Shown here piece after piece: positions 6,474 through 11,219 of a DNA stretch of 11,219 nt. Position 1 is the stretch's first letter; every line of letters starts with the position of its first letter. The notes beneath the pieces were generated by a model, which had not been told where the DNA came from, ran no database searches, and worked only from the letters and a program-made list of their open reading frames with translations. The stretch spans positions 1 to 11,219 of the forward strand of contig JAIRUY010000168.1 of assembly GCA_031254175.1 (NCBI GenBank). Direction: 5' to 3'. Source of the DNA: Treponema sp. (GTDB lineage Bacteria > Spirochaetota > Spirochaetia > Treponematales > Breznakiellaceae). A program made the translations under genes and the position numbers.

Positions 6474-7101
6474 TCATTAAAGTTTCTAAATGTTGGTAGA
6501 CAACAATTTCATATATTAGTTCATCATTTTCAAAATCATAAATCATTCTTTTAAAATTAAGCGGTACTTGAATTTCACCGACTTGTAAATCAGTAAATTC
6601 ATCCACAACAATGACAACCTTTACCGCAAGATATTCTACCGCTAACCTTCGGGTCTCATTTTCCGCATACAGCCATTCAACTCTGTTTACCTGCGGCGTC
6701 TGCGGCCAGACATTGGCAATAAAAAATGTCAACATGGCATTTTCGTGAGTATCATTGAAATCCGCGTTAGGAGCCATGTGCCCCCTGTCAAAACCTGAGT
6801 TTGTAAAATCATTATGTTCCGGCAGAGAGTAGCCGTGTTCCTGCAAAAGATTTTGCAGCGCTCCCCCGTCTCTGTTTTGCGTAAATCTGGCGGAAGGCCG
6901 TCTGACGCTTGGGCTTTCCAATCGTTCTTTTGTTAAAAGATATTCTATGATATGAGGCCCTTTGTTGACCGCATCGTAACAGCCGGAATACAGTACTTCA
7001 ACATCATTTGATACATCAAATTGAAAATGCCCGGTTAATTCACATGGAAAAACAAACGACAGGCGAAAAAGAAAAATCAATACAAGAAAAAATCTGGCCA
7101 T
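6469..7101 (-). CDS. Secreted DNA/RNA non-specific endonuclease (Serratia NucA family)
   Basis: 210 aa. A hydrophobic signal peptide covers residues 1-19. The beta-beta-alpha metal nuclease domain (about 35-205) shows NSGFDRGHMAPNADF (101-115) and ANVWPQTPQVNRVEWLYAE. R106, H108, N130, N139 and E147 fit, with matching spacing within each motif, the Serratia nuclease residues R87, H89, N110, N119 and E127 (residue list from memory), so it should be active, with H108 as general base and N139 holding Mg2+. It would cleave DNA and RNA without sequence preference outside the cytoplasm, for example for nucleotide scavenging. The ATG at 7101 lacks a good SD; a nearby ATG in another frame stops early. 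No inhibitor gene of the NuiA type is seen beside it. It is divergent from alkC and followed by the inverted repeat at 6442-6473. Confidence 0.92.
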   Translation of the reverse strand: MARFFLVLIFLFRLSFVFPCELTGHFQFDVSNDVEVLYSGCYDAVNKGPHIIEYLLTKERLESPSVRRPSARFTQNRDGGALQNLLQEHGYSLPEHNDFTNSGFDRGHMAPNADFNDTHENAMLTFFIANVWPQTPQVNRVEWLYAENETRRLAVEYLAVKVVIVVDEFTDLQVGEIQVPLNFKRMIYDFENDELIYEIVVYQHLETLMN

Positions 7102-7137
7102 TTTGTTTTCATTCTATCAAATGTTAACCAATAGGTC

Positions 7138-7166
7138 TTGAAATTTTATGCAGGACGGAATATCGT
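7138..7166 (+). promoter_or_regulatory. Weak promoter candidate for the alkC gene
   Basis: TTGAAA (7138-7143), a 17-bp spacer and TATCGT (7161-7166). The -35 is 5/6 and the -10 only 4/6. It lies in the 106-base divergent gap between the endonuclease and alkC start codons. No Ada-like or LexA-type operator is recognisable. Confidence 0.25.
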
Positions 7167-7207
7167 TTCTATAGTGAAACCACCATTTGGTTTTAAAGGA
7201 GAACAGC

Positions 7208-8296
7208 ATGGCGGAGTTATTTAAAGACAGGTTAAATCACAAATCGCTCAGTGAGATCGCGTTGGCTGTTCAATCGGTTTATAAAACATTCAAGGTTGAC
7301 GAGTTTTTAAAATCGACAATGGATGAGACGTGGGAAAAGCTGGAATTGCTGGCCAGAGGCCGAAAAATAACGATGAGTTTGGGAAAATATTTACCGGCAG
7401 ATTACAGCAAGGCTCTTGTCATTCTTGAAAAAGCAATTGCGGGTCATTCTTCCGATTTTTTGAATTTCTGCCTGCCGGACTTTGTCGAAGTTTTCGGGCA
7501 AGATAAAGAAAATTGGGATTTGTCCATAAACGCTCTGGAAAAAAATACCGAAAACGCATCTTCAGAACTTGCAGTAAGACCGTTTATCATTAAGGATGAA
7601 AAACGCATGATGGCAAGGATGTATGTCTGGTCCAAGCATGAAAACGAACATATCCGAAGACTTGCCAGTGAAGGCTGCCGTCCTGCGCTGCCGTGGGCAA
7701 TAGGCTTAACCAAATATAAAAAAGACCCAACTCCCATTCTGCCTATACTGGAACAGCTAAAAACCGACCCATCACCGTATGTACGAAAGAGTGTTGCCAA
7801 TAATCTGAATGACATTTCAAAAACACATCCGGATTTGGTTGTAAAGCTTGCAAAAAAATGGTACGGCAAAAATGAAGACACTAACTGGATTGTAAAACAT
7901 GCATGCAGAACACTGCTAAAAAAGGGCAATCGTGATGTGCTGGCTATTTTTGGATTGGACGATGTTGCCTCTGTAGATGTTGATAAATTTGCTTTGGGGG
8001 CAAAATCTGTTTCGATTGGAAAGGATATTACTTTTTCATTTGTGATTTTTACAAAGAAGGCGGTAAAAGTAAGACTGGAATACGGAATTGATTTTGTTAA
8101 ATCCAATGGAAAGAGAAACAGAAAAATTTTTCAAATATCGGAAATTTCATTAAAAGCAAACGAGAAGAAAATTTACACAAAAAAACATTCTTTCGCGGAT
8201 TTAAGCACAAGGAAGCATTATCCGGGCATCCATTCGATTACGCTTATTGTAAACGGCGCGGAACGGGGAACATTGGATTTTAAATTAAATGCGTGA
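7208..8296 (+). CDS. alkC: AlkC-type DNA alkylation repair glycosylase, HEAT-like repeats plus Ig-like domain
   Basis: 362 aa from ATG at 7208, which has AGGAG (7197-7201) 6 bases upstream; a TTG at 7187 would add seven residues but lies in front of the SD. Residues 1-250 are alpha-helical HEAT-like repeats with the family motifs SSELAVRPFI (119-128), ASEGCRPALPWA (153-164), DPSPYVRKSVANNLNDISKT (187-206) and NWIVKHACRTLLKKGN (226-241). Acidic and aromatic residues E120, W163 and D202 fall in these motifs and are candidate active-site positions. Residues 262-360 are beta-rich (ITFSFVIF, VKVRLEYGIDFV, HSITLIVNG), matching the Ig-like module of the alpha group of AlkC. The family excises 3-methyladenine and related N-methylated bases without base flipping. 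It appears monocistronic; no ada or tag gene is near. Confidence 0.9.
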   Translation: MAELFKDRLNHKSLSEIALAVQSVYKTFKVDEFLKSTMDETWEKLELLARGRKITMSLGKYLPADYSKALVILEKAIAGHSSDFLNFCLPDFVEVFGQDKENWDLSINALEKNTENASSELAVRPFIIKDEKRMMARMYVWSKHENEHIRRLASEGCRPALPWAIGLTKYKKDPTPILPILEQLKTDPSPYVRKSVANNLNDISKTHPDLVVKLAKKWYGKNEDTNWIVKHACRTLLKKGNRDVLAIFGLDDVASVDVDKFALGAKSVSIGKDITFSFVIFTKKAVKVRLEYGIDFVKSNGKRNRKIFQISEISLKANEKKIYTKKHSFADLSTRKHYPGIHSITLIVNGAERGTLDFKLNA

Positions 8297-8358
8297 TTTA
8301 AGGAAAATTTACTCAAGAAAACCGCGGGCGTAACTGTGGGGTTTACAGCTCAACATTA

Positions 8359-8775
8359 TCAAATTTTTTCTAATTTATCAAATAGCACACTGGCTTCGAT
8401 CATTTCTCCTTCATCATCCATTTCAAACAAGAATGACACTACATCTCCTTCAATTGCAGTAACTGTACCCACAGCGTTTTTTTGAACAAATTCTCCGCTG
8501 TTACCTATTTCGATATCTTCAATAGCTTTTGCTCTGTCGTTAATTTTAAACGGATTTGCTTTTGCGGTGTCATTTTCCTTAAGATTAGAAAGAGATCCCA
8601 AAGCAACATCTTCAGAATCAGCCGATAACCCATTATTTTTTCCCATATTATAAACAGTCAGTATAAGCTGTTCTAGTTGACTCAATTTTATACTTTTTAA
8701 CTCATTCTTAAAGAATTTTCTTATAACATAATTTGCATCTGCCGCATCTTCAATTTTTACATTTTCAATTCTCAT
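8359..8775 (-). CDS. Uncharacterised 138-aa protein with a probable C-terminal SH3-like beta barrel
   Basis: I do not recognise this protein. The ATG at 8775 has AAGGA (8784-8788) 8 bases upstream and a second purine run, AGGAG, at 8789-8793. Residues 1-45 look helical (FFKNELKSIKLSQLEQLILTVYNMGK). Residues 46-75 are polar and probably disordered. Residues 76-138 alternate short strands and turns (INDRAKAI, AVGTVTAIEGDVVSFLFEM, GEMIEASVLFDKL), which suggests a small SH3-like or KOW-like barrel. It is acidic and has no signal peptide or membrane helix. A 35-codon ORF on the same strand ends in an ATGA overlap with its start, and the leader can form hairpins (8821-8831, 8847-8867). It is convergent with alkC; no good terminator is visible in the 62-base gap. 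Confidence 0.7.
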   Translation of the reverse strand: MRIENVKIEDAADANYVIRKFFKNELKSIKLSQLEQLILTVYNMGKNNGLSADSEDVALGSLSNLKENDTAKANPFKINDRAKAIEDIEIGNSGEFVQKNAVGTVTAIEGDVVSFLFEMDDEGEMIEASVLFDKLEKI

Positions 8776-8879
8776 AATTTGTATCCTTCTCCTGCTGTCG
8801 TTTTATCGCAAGCGGGTTTAGGACACAGTCCATATCCCCGCCGAACCGCAGATTCGAACTCTGCGGCGGAGTTCACCAT
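8772..8879 (-). CDS. Possible 35-aa leader ORF coupled to the 138-aa gene
   Basis: Read leftward from ATG at 8879, an ORF begins MVNSAAEFESAVRRGYGLCP and ends CDKTTAGEGYKL, with its TGA at 8772-8774 overlapping the next ATG as ATGA. No SD precedes it; a minus-strand TATAAT (8899-8904) would give a leader of only about 13 bases, so translation would be near-leaderless. The peptide resembles nothing I know, and most of its sequence is also predicted to fold as RNA hairpins. It could be a leader peptide controlling translation of the 138-aa protein, or chance. The exact ATGA overlap is the main argument in favour. Confidence 0.25.
   Translation of the reverse strand: MVNSAAEFESAVRRGYGLCPKPACDKTTAGEGYKL
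8821..8867 (-). promoter_or_regulatory. Structured 5' leader with two perfect hairpins upstream of the 138-aa gene
   Basis: On the leftward transcript, CCGCAGA-GTTCGAA-TCTGCGG (8847-8867) is a 7-bp stem with a 7-base loop, flanked by CCGCC and GGCGG that can extend or compete with it. It is followed by GGAC-TGT-GTCC (8821-8831). The loop mimics a tRNA T-arm, but the rest of a tRNA is absent. It may be a cis-regulatory leader; no known riboswitch class is recognised. Confidence 0.35.
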
Positions 8880-8895
8880 TGAAACAATCTGTTTT

Positions 8896-8909
8896 TATAT
8901 TATAATATA
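8896..8909. repeat. 14-bp AT palindrome next to the 12-bp hairpin
   Basis: TATATTATAATATA is a perfect palindrome and contains TATAAT on the minus strand (8899-8904), a possible -10 for the leftward leader. Its arms equal those of the GntR operator at 6387-6402 but without the 2-base spacer. AT-only sequence, so chance is quite possible. Confidence 0.35.
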
Positions 8910-8938
8910 AGGGGTATTTATTCAAGTAAATACCCCTT
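8909..8938. terminator. Strong 12-bp hairpin between divergent genes, terminator-like
   Basis: AAGGGGTATTTA (8909-8920) and TAAATACCCCTT (8927-8938) are perfectly complementary around the loop TTCAAG. On the plus strand TTTATAATTTTTT follows, so it could terminate rightward transcription, for example read-through antisense to the 138-aa gene, before the promoter at 8966. Its place between two divergent genes is unusual for a terminator; it could also be a regulatory or repeat element. Confidence 0.55.
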
Positions 8939-8965
8939 TATAATTTTTTCAAAATATGACAAAGA

Positions 8966-8971
8966 TATAAT
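8966..8971 (+). promoter_or_regulatory. -10 box of the small-protein pair promoter
   Basis: A perfect TATAAT lies 22 bases before the 55-aa gene start, with the start site expected near 8978 and the SD GGAGG at 8983-8987. The -35 region is only a T-run (8944-8949), so the promoter is either weak or activator-dependent. Confidence 0.5.
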
Positions 8972-8993
8972 AACAATTATTTGGAGGATAAAA

Positions 8994-9161
8994 ATGTCGA
9001 ATGTCATTTATGCTGGAAAAAGCATTGCAAAAGTCGGGATATCTTTTGGATCATGTTTGGCCATGATTATTTCCTATTCAGCCTGGAAATCTGTTCTTTG
9101 GGCAATCATACACGGTATATTTAGCTGGGTGTATGTCATATATTATTTGATAAGATACTAA
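8994..9161 (+). CDS. 55-aa small membrane protein
   Basis: ATG at 8994 with SD GGAGG (8983-8987) 6 bases upstream and TAA at 9159-9161. The protein starts MSNVIYAGKSIAKVGISFG, followed by one or two membrane-spanning segments (about 16-31 and 33-53) rich in Trp, Tyr and Ile, and ends YYLIRY. From memory, similar 50-60 residue proteins with the pattern LAMIISYS..KSVLWAIIHGIFSWVYVIYY are common in Bacteroidetes, Clostridia and spirochaetes, so it belongs to a conserved but functionally unknown small family. The good SD and the 15-base gap to the next gene, which also has a good SD, support real expression as a two-gene operon. No toxin or holin assignment can be made. Confidence 0.78.
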   Translation: MSNVIYAGKSIAKVGISFGSCLAMIISYSAWKSVLWAIIHGIFSWVYVIYYLIRY

Positions 9162-9176
9162 AAAAAGGAGAGATTT

Positions 9177-9401
9177 ATGAGCGTAAGACTAACAGAAAGA
9201 CTAATCGGTGATGTAGTTGTTGCATCCGGTCTGCCAAACAGCCCTTTAATGGTTGTCCAATCCATTGACGAGGAAGCAAAACTGGCAGTTACCGCATGGT
9301 TTTCAGACAGCAACGAATATCAGGAAGGCGCATTCCCCCCAAGCGCACTGGACAGGGCTGAACAAAAAAAGCCTGTAGTAAAAACAAAAGGGAAGAAATA
9401 A
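9177..9401 (+). CDS. 74-aa protein resembling DUF2158/YodC small SH3-like proteins
   Basis: ATG at 9177 with AAGGAG (9165-9170) 6 bases upstream. The core, IGDVVVASGLPNSPLMVVQ (10-28) followed by VTAWFSDSNEYQEGAFPPSALDRAE (38-62), has the DUF2158 pattern: GDVV, a small-residue turn with Pro, Met-Val-Val, then a Trp-Phe pair, then E..FP...L. The tail (63-74) is basic (KKPVVKTKGKK) and may bind nucleic acid. Such proteins are cytoplasmic, often phage-associated and of unknown function. It is the second gene after the 55-aa membrane protein and is followed 7 bases later by a long hairpin that may end the transcript. The family call is from memory of the motif, without a search. Confidence 0.7.
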   Translation: MSVRLTERLIGDVVVASGLPNSPLMVVQSIDEEAKLAVTAWFSDSNEYQEGAFPPSALDRAEQKKPVVKTKGKK

Positions 9402-9408
9402 TGGACTT

Positions 9409-9450
9409 GTGAGATAACTGCGAACCTTCGGTTCGGGCTAGTTATCTCAC
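9409..9450. terminator. Long two-part hairpin after the DUF2158-like gene
   Basis: GTGAGATAACT (9409-9419) pairs perfectly with AGTTATCTCAC (9440-9450), and inside it CGAACC-TTC-GGTTCG (9421-9435) forms a second stem. Stability should be high. The T-run afterwards is poor (CATTTCTGCAGTTTT), so termination is plausible but not typical; it may act mainly as an mRNA 3' end. Confidence 0.6.
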
Positions 9451-9474
9451 CATTTCTGCAGTTTTGATTAAGAG

Positions 9475-9535
9475 GTATTGACAAAAAAACGGCGTTTTTA
9501 TAGGATAAAAACAGATGTTTTTGGTCAATACGCCG
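9475..9535. repeat. Nested, mutually exclusive inverted repeats around a promoter-like site
   Basis: An outer arm pair, GTATTGAC (9475-9482) and GTCAATAC (9524-9531), encloses alternating arms AAAAAC (9485-9490), GTTTTT (9494-9499), AAAAAC (9507-9512) and GTTTTT (9517-9522). CGGCG (9490-9494) can also pair with CGCCG (9531-9535). Each AAAAAC can pair with more than one GTTTTT, so several exclusive hairpins are possible. No protein is encoded here. Confidence 0.55.
9478..9506 (+). promoter_or_regulatory. Promoter candidate upstream of tRNA-Phe
   Basis: TTGACA (9478-9483), a 17-bp spacer and TAGGAT (9501-9506). The -35 is perfect and the -10 is 4/6. Transcription would start near 9513 and read about 200 bases of hairpin-rich leader into tRNA-Phe. 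No better promoter is visible nearer the tRNA. Confidence 0.45.
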
Positions 9536-9552
9536 CTCACGCGGTGCGTTTG
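9533..9552 (+). repeat. 20-bp direct repeat, copy 1
   Basis: Identical to 9694-9713 except for one base (C for T at 9538). Each copy has a small CCGC-NNNN-GCGG hairpin followed by TGCGTTTG. The two copies bracket the hairpin field in front of tRNA-Phe, 161 bases apart. Confidence 0.75.
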
Positions 9553-9693
9553 CAGTTTCCTTCAGGTTCCCCAGCCTGTTCCAGGCTGACATTACTTGTA
9601 GCGGAACTGCCGGACACCTGAAGGTGTCCTTGCGTAATATTGTCTGGGATTACATTTACTTGTTCCTGGGCTGATTAACTTTGTTCATCCTCA
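9552..9693. other. Non-coding hairpin field between the direct repeats
   Basis: No ORF with a plausible start is seen. It holds two perfect hairpins, CAGCCTG-TTC-CAGGCTG (9572-9588) and GGACACC-TGAA-GGTGTCC (9612-9629). CCTTCAGGT (9559-9567) can instead pair with ACCTGAAGG (9616-9624), which would break the second hairpin. This may be a structured leader RNA, a repeat cluster or remains of an older insertion. Confidence 0.45.
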
Positions 9694-9713
9694 CCGCTTA
9701 CGCGGTGCGTTTG
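9694..9713 (+). repeat. 20-bp direct repeat, copy 2
   Basis: The second copy of the 9533-9552 repeat, ending 4 bases before the tRNA. With the preceding CA it forms a better hairpin, CACCGC-TTAC-GCGGTG (9692-9707). Confidence 0.75.
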
Positions 9714-9717
9714 TATA

Positions 9718-9790
9718 GCCACCTTAGCTCAGTTGGTAGAGCAGCAGACTGAAAATCTGCGTGTCTGGAGTTCAATTCTCCGAGGTGGCA
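9718..9790 (+). tRNA. tRNA-Phe (GAA anticodon)
   Basis: 73 nt and a complete cloverleaf. The acceptor GCCACCT (9718-9724) pairs perfectly with AGGTGGC (9783-9789), with discriminator A at 9790. The D arm is GCTC...GAGC with AGTTGGTAGA. The anticodon stem GCAGA/TCTGC holds loop CTGAAAA with GAA at 9751-9753. The T arm is TGGAG-TTCAATT-CTCCG, with one wobble pair. The CCA end is not encoded. It lies directly upstream of an integrase gene, so its 3' end is probably the attachment site of the element that starts here; the tRNA itself stays intact. Confidence 0.97.
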
Positions 9791-9939
9791 CTTAGTAAGA
9801 ATTGCTAAGTCTTTATGTTATAAGGAATTAGCAAGGGAACTACCCTAACAATGGGCGTTCATTTAACGCTAATTATTACTGCTGGCACAAAAACTGGCAC
9901 ATAAACCAGTTTCGATGTCGGTATAATATGAGGTGCGCT
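9791..9939. other. Left attachment region with integrase-binding-like repeats
   Basis: This 149-base stretch between tRNA-Phe and the integrase has no gene. It starts with ACTTAG/CTAAGT (9790-9795, 9805-9810), a possible weak tRNA terminator. Then come AATTAGC/GCTAATT (9826-9832, 9868-9874), AGGG/CCCT (9834-9837, 9843-9846) and GCGTT/AACGC (9855-9859, 9865-9869). Near-identical 12-mer direct repeats CTGGCACAAAAA (9882-9893) and CTGGCACATAAA (9894-9905) follow, the second overlapping an inverted repeat AAACTGG/CCAGTTT (9891-9897, 9906-9912). Direct and inverted repeats in this position are typical of integrase arm sites. TATAAT stands at 9922-9927. The exact att core needs the right end of the element. 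Confidence 0.6.
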
Positions 9940-11219
9940 ATGAACGCATATCCTTTTTCCCTTTTCAAGAGAGCAGACCGCTCTTGCTATTCGGTATCTT
10001 TCAAAGACCAAAACGGTAAGTATCTCCGCCCTGTTTCCACAGGAAAGAAAACGGAAAATGAGGCTATGCAGGCCGCTTTCCAAATGCTAAGAGACGGTAT
10101 ACCCCAAAAGAAAACAAACACAGTCTTGAGTATGAATGACTTATGTGTCAAAGACATGGTGCGGAAACTTAAAGACGAAACCGAAGTCCAAAAAGTCATG
10201 GCAGAATTACAGCGTTCCGGTTGGGTAAAGAGTTATGTCCAAAAAGATACCTTTGGTGCTGTGGATTTTGTCTCGTTCCTGAAAACCTTTTGGGATTGGG
10301 AAACTTCGCCTTATGTCACAGAAAAGAGACGGCAAAAAGACAGTATACACAAAAGGCATTGCAGTAACCAAACAGGGGCTATTAACCTGTATTGGGATGG
10401 GTTTTTAAAGGGGCGTTTTTTAGGGGATATTTCCTATGACGATATAGACGCTTTTATCAAACACCTTGAACCTTTGAATTTATCCGCTGAACGGAAAAAT
10501 GGGATTATAGCCGCAGGGACAAAGCCTATTCGATGGGCTTTTGAAAAGGGCAAAATTACCGTTGACCCGACAAGAGGGCATACAATGTTTTCGGGGGAAA
10601 AAAAGAAGCGGAACATTTTAACAATGACTTCTGCTGCCGCCGTTTTTAAGGTTGATTGGAGTGATGAACGCTCAAAACTGGCAAATATGCTGGCGGCAGT
10701 TACCGGAATGAGAAATGGGGAAATTGTAGCTTTACAATTCCAAGACTTGGGAAAAGATTGTCTTTATGTCCGAAATTCCTACAACAGCGAAGATAAAATG
10801 AAAACCACAAAGACCAATGAAGACAGGATTGTTCACATTCCTTTCCCTGATTTAATGAATGGGCTTGTTGAACAGGCAAAACAAAACCCATGGGGCATTT
10901 CTCCTACAAGCCTTGTATTCTGGTCTACCACAAGAAGCAAAGTACCAATGCAGGGTAGAAGTTTTTGTGTAGGGCTTCGTGAAGCAATGGTAAAAGTGGG
11001 CTTTTCTTCACAAGAAGCAGAACAATATACATTCCACGGCTGGCGGCATTTTTTCACCTCGTACATGGTTAATAAACTGGACAAGAAATTGCTTAAAGGA
11101 GAAACCGGACATAAAACGGATATTATGATTAACCACTACGCTGACCATAAAACCATCGGGGACAGGGAACTCATCCAAGCCAAAAAACTTGAAATTTTTG
11201 CAGGGTTGCTGCCGGAGCC
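9940..11219 (+). CDS. int: Tyrosine recombinase (phage/ICE-type integrase), C-terminus outside the window
   Basis: At least 426 aa; the reading frame stays open to the right edge. Start at ATG 9940, with GAGGTG (9930-9935) as SD; ATG 9928 is in frame but has no SD. Residues 1-55 look like an arm-binding domain, about 100-215 the SAM-like core-binding domain (VSFLKTFWDW, LSAERKNGIIAAGTKPIRWAF), and 225-415 the catalytic domain. The whole catalytic set is visible: R258 (TGMRNGE), K291 (KTTKTNEDR), H366 and R369 (FHGWRHFF), H391 (GHKTD) and nucleophile Y400 (INHYADH). It should therefore be active in integration and excision at tRNA-Phe. A TATAAT at 9922-9927 would start transcription at about 9934, cutting into the SD, so the true promoter is uncertain. 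The element extends to the right. Confidence 0.95.
   Translation, partial: MNAYPFSLFKRADRSCYSVSFKDQNGKYLRPVSTGKKTENEAMQAAFQMLRDGIPQKKTNTVLSMNDLCVKDMVRKLKDETEVQKVMAELQRSGWVKSYVQKDTFGAVDFVSFLKTFWDWETSPYVTEKRRQKDSIHKRHCSNQTGAINLYWDGFLKGRFLGDISYDDIDAFIKHLEPLNLSAERKNGIIAAGTKPIRWAFEKGKITVDPTRGHTMFSGEKKKRNILTMTSAAAVFKVDWSDERSKLANMLAAVTGMRNGEIVALQFQDLGKDCLYVRNSYNSEDKMKTTKTNEDRIVHIPFPDLMNGLVEQAKQNPWGISPTSLVFWSTTRSKVPMQGRSFCVGLREAMVKVGFSSQEAEQYTFHGWRHFFTSYMVNKLDKKLLKGETGHKTDIMINHYADHKTIGDRELIQAKKLEIFAGLLPE

Noticed and set aside
7444..8106. Leftward ORF of 220 codons within alkC
   Set aside because: It lies fully antisense to the conserved HEAT-repeat gene and its translation has a shadow-like Ser/Phe-rich composition.
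8297..8358. Bidirectional terminator between alkC and the 138-aa gene
   Set aside because: Only 4-5 bp stems (AAACC/GGTTT, CTGT/ACAG) with no adjacent T-run; too weak to annotate.
8821..8880. tRNA-like segment with a T-arm-looking hairpin (GCAGA-TTCGAAC-TCTGC)
   Set aside because: No acceptor, D or anticodon arm can be built around it on either strand, and the invariant G-C pair closing a T-loop is missing. Kept only as a hairpin.
9320..9592. Leftward ORF of 90 codons overlapping the 74-aa gene and the hairpins
   Set aside because: It reads through the long hairpin and repeats, lacks an SD and resembles no family.
9540..9717. T-box riboswitch in front of tRNA-Phe
   Set aside because: No T-box core sequence or specifier stem is visible, and the downstream gene is a tRNA rather than a synthetase or amino-acid gene.
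9859..11084. Several leftward ORFs (60-83 codons) across the integrase
   Set aside because: All are antisense to an uninterrupted integrase frame with every catalytic residue; none has a convincing start site.
1..11219. CRISPR array or known defence operon
   Set aside because: No regularly spaced direct repeats and no cas, restriction, toxin-antitoxin or abortive-infection genes are recognisable in the window.

Overview
The window looks like bacterial chromosome of moderate to low GC, most probably from a host-associated spirochaete of the Treponema type, with Clostridia-like Firmicutes as the alternative. This rests on an SPFH-family start, an FGE-sulfatase-fold protein on a membrane anchor, a KDPG aldolase fused to a VOC domain, and a YtrA-type GntR gene paired with a DUF1648/DUF5808-like membrane protein. 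All are common in gut Treponema and Clostridia, but none is decisive. The taxonomic call is inference.

Layout, left to right. Bases 1-59 hold the start of a leftward gene, probably SPFH domain. A divergent intergenic region leads into a rightward pair with a 9-bp gap: an anchored FGE-fold protein (264-1397) and the KDPG aldolase/VOC fusion (1407-2384). Next is an OmpR-type response regulator and its histidine kinase, overlapping by ATGA (2488-4523). Convergent to these is a leftward operon in which a small GntR repressor (6000-6359) precedes an 8-helix membrane protein (4596-5942). Its promoter is close to consensus and its -10 box lies inside a perfect palindrome, so autorepression is likely. 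A secreted DNA/RNA non-specific endonuclease (6469-7101, leftward) and an AlkC-type DNA glycosylase (7208-8296, rightward) are divergent.

From 8359 to 9717 the window turns into a region of small proteins and many inverted repeats: a leftward 138-aa protein of unknown function with a possible coupled 35-aa leader peptide, a strong 12-bp-stem hairpin, a 55-aa membrane protein, a 74-aa DUF2158/YodC-like protein, a long hairpin just behind it, and about 240 bases of nested or alternative hairpins in front of a tRNA.

An intact tRNA-Phe(GAA) at 9718-9790 is followed by a repeat-rich 149-base stretch and a complete-looking tyrosine recombinase that runs off the right edge. This is the left end of a tRNA-Phe-integrated mobile element whose cargo lies outside the window.

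I did not find a convincing undescribed multi-gene system. The best leads are the switch-like alternating repeats at 9475-9535 and the hairpin field in front of tRNA-Phe, the leader ORF and hairpins of the 138-aa gene, and the GntR operator.
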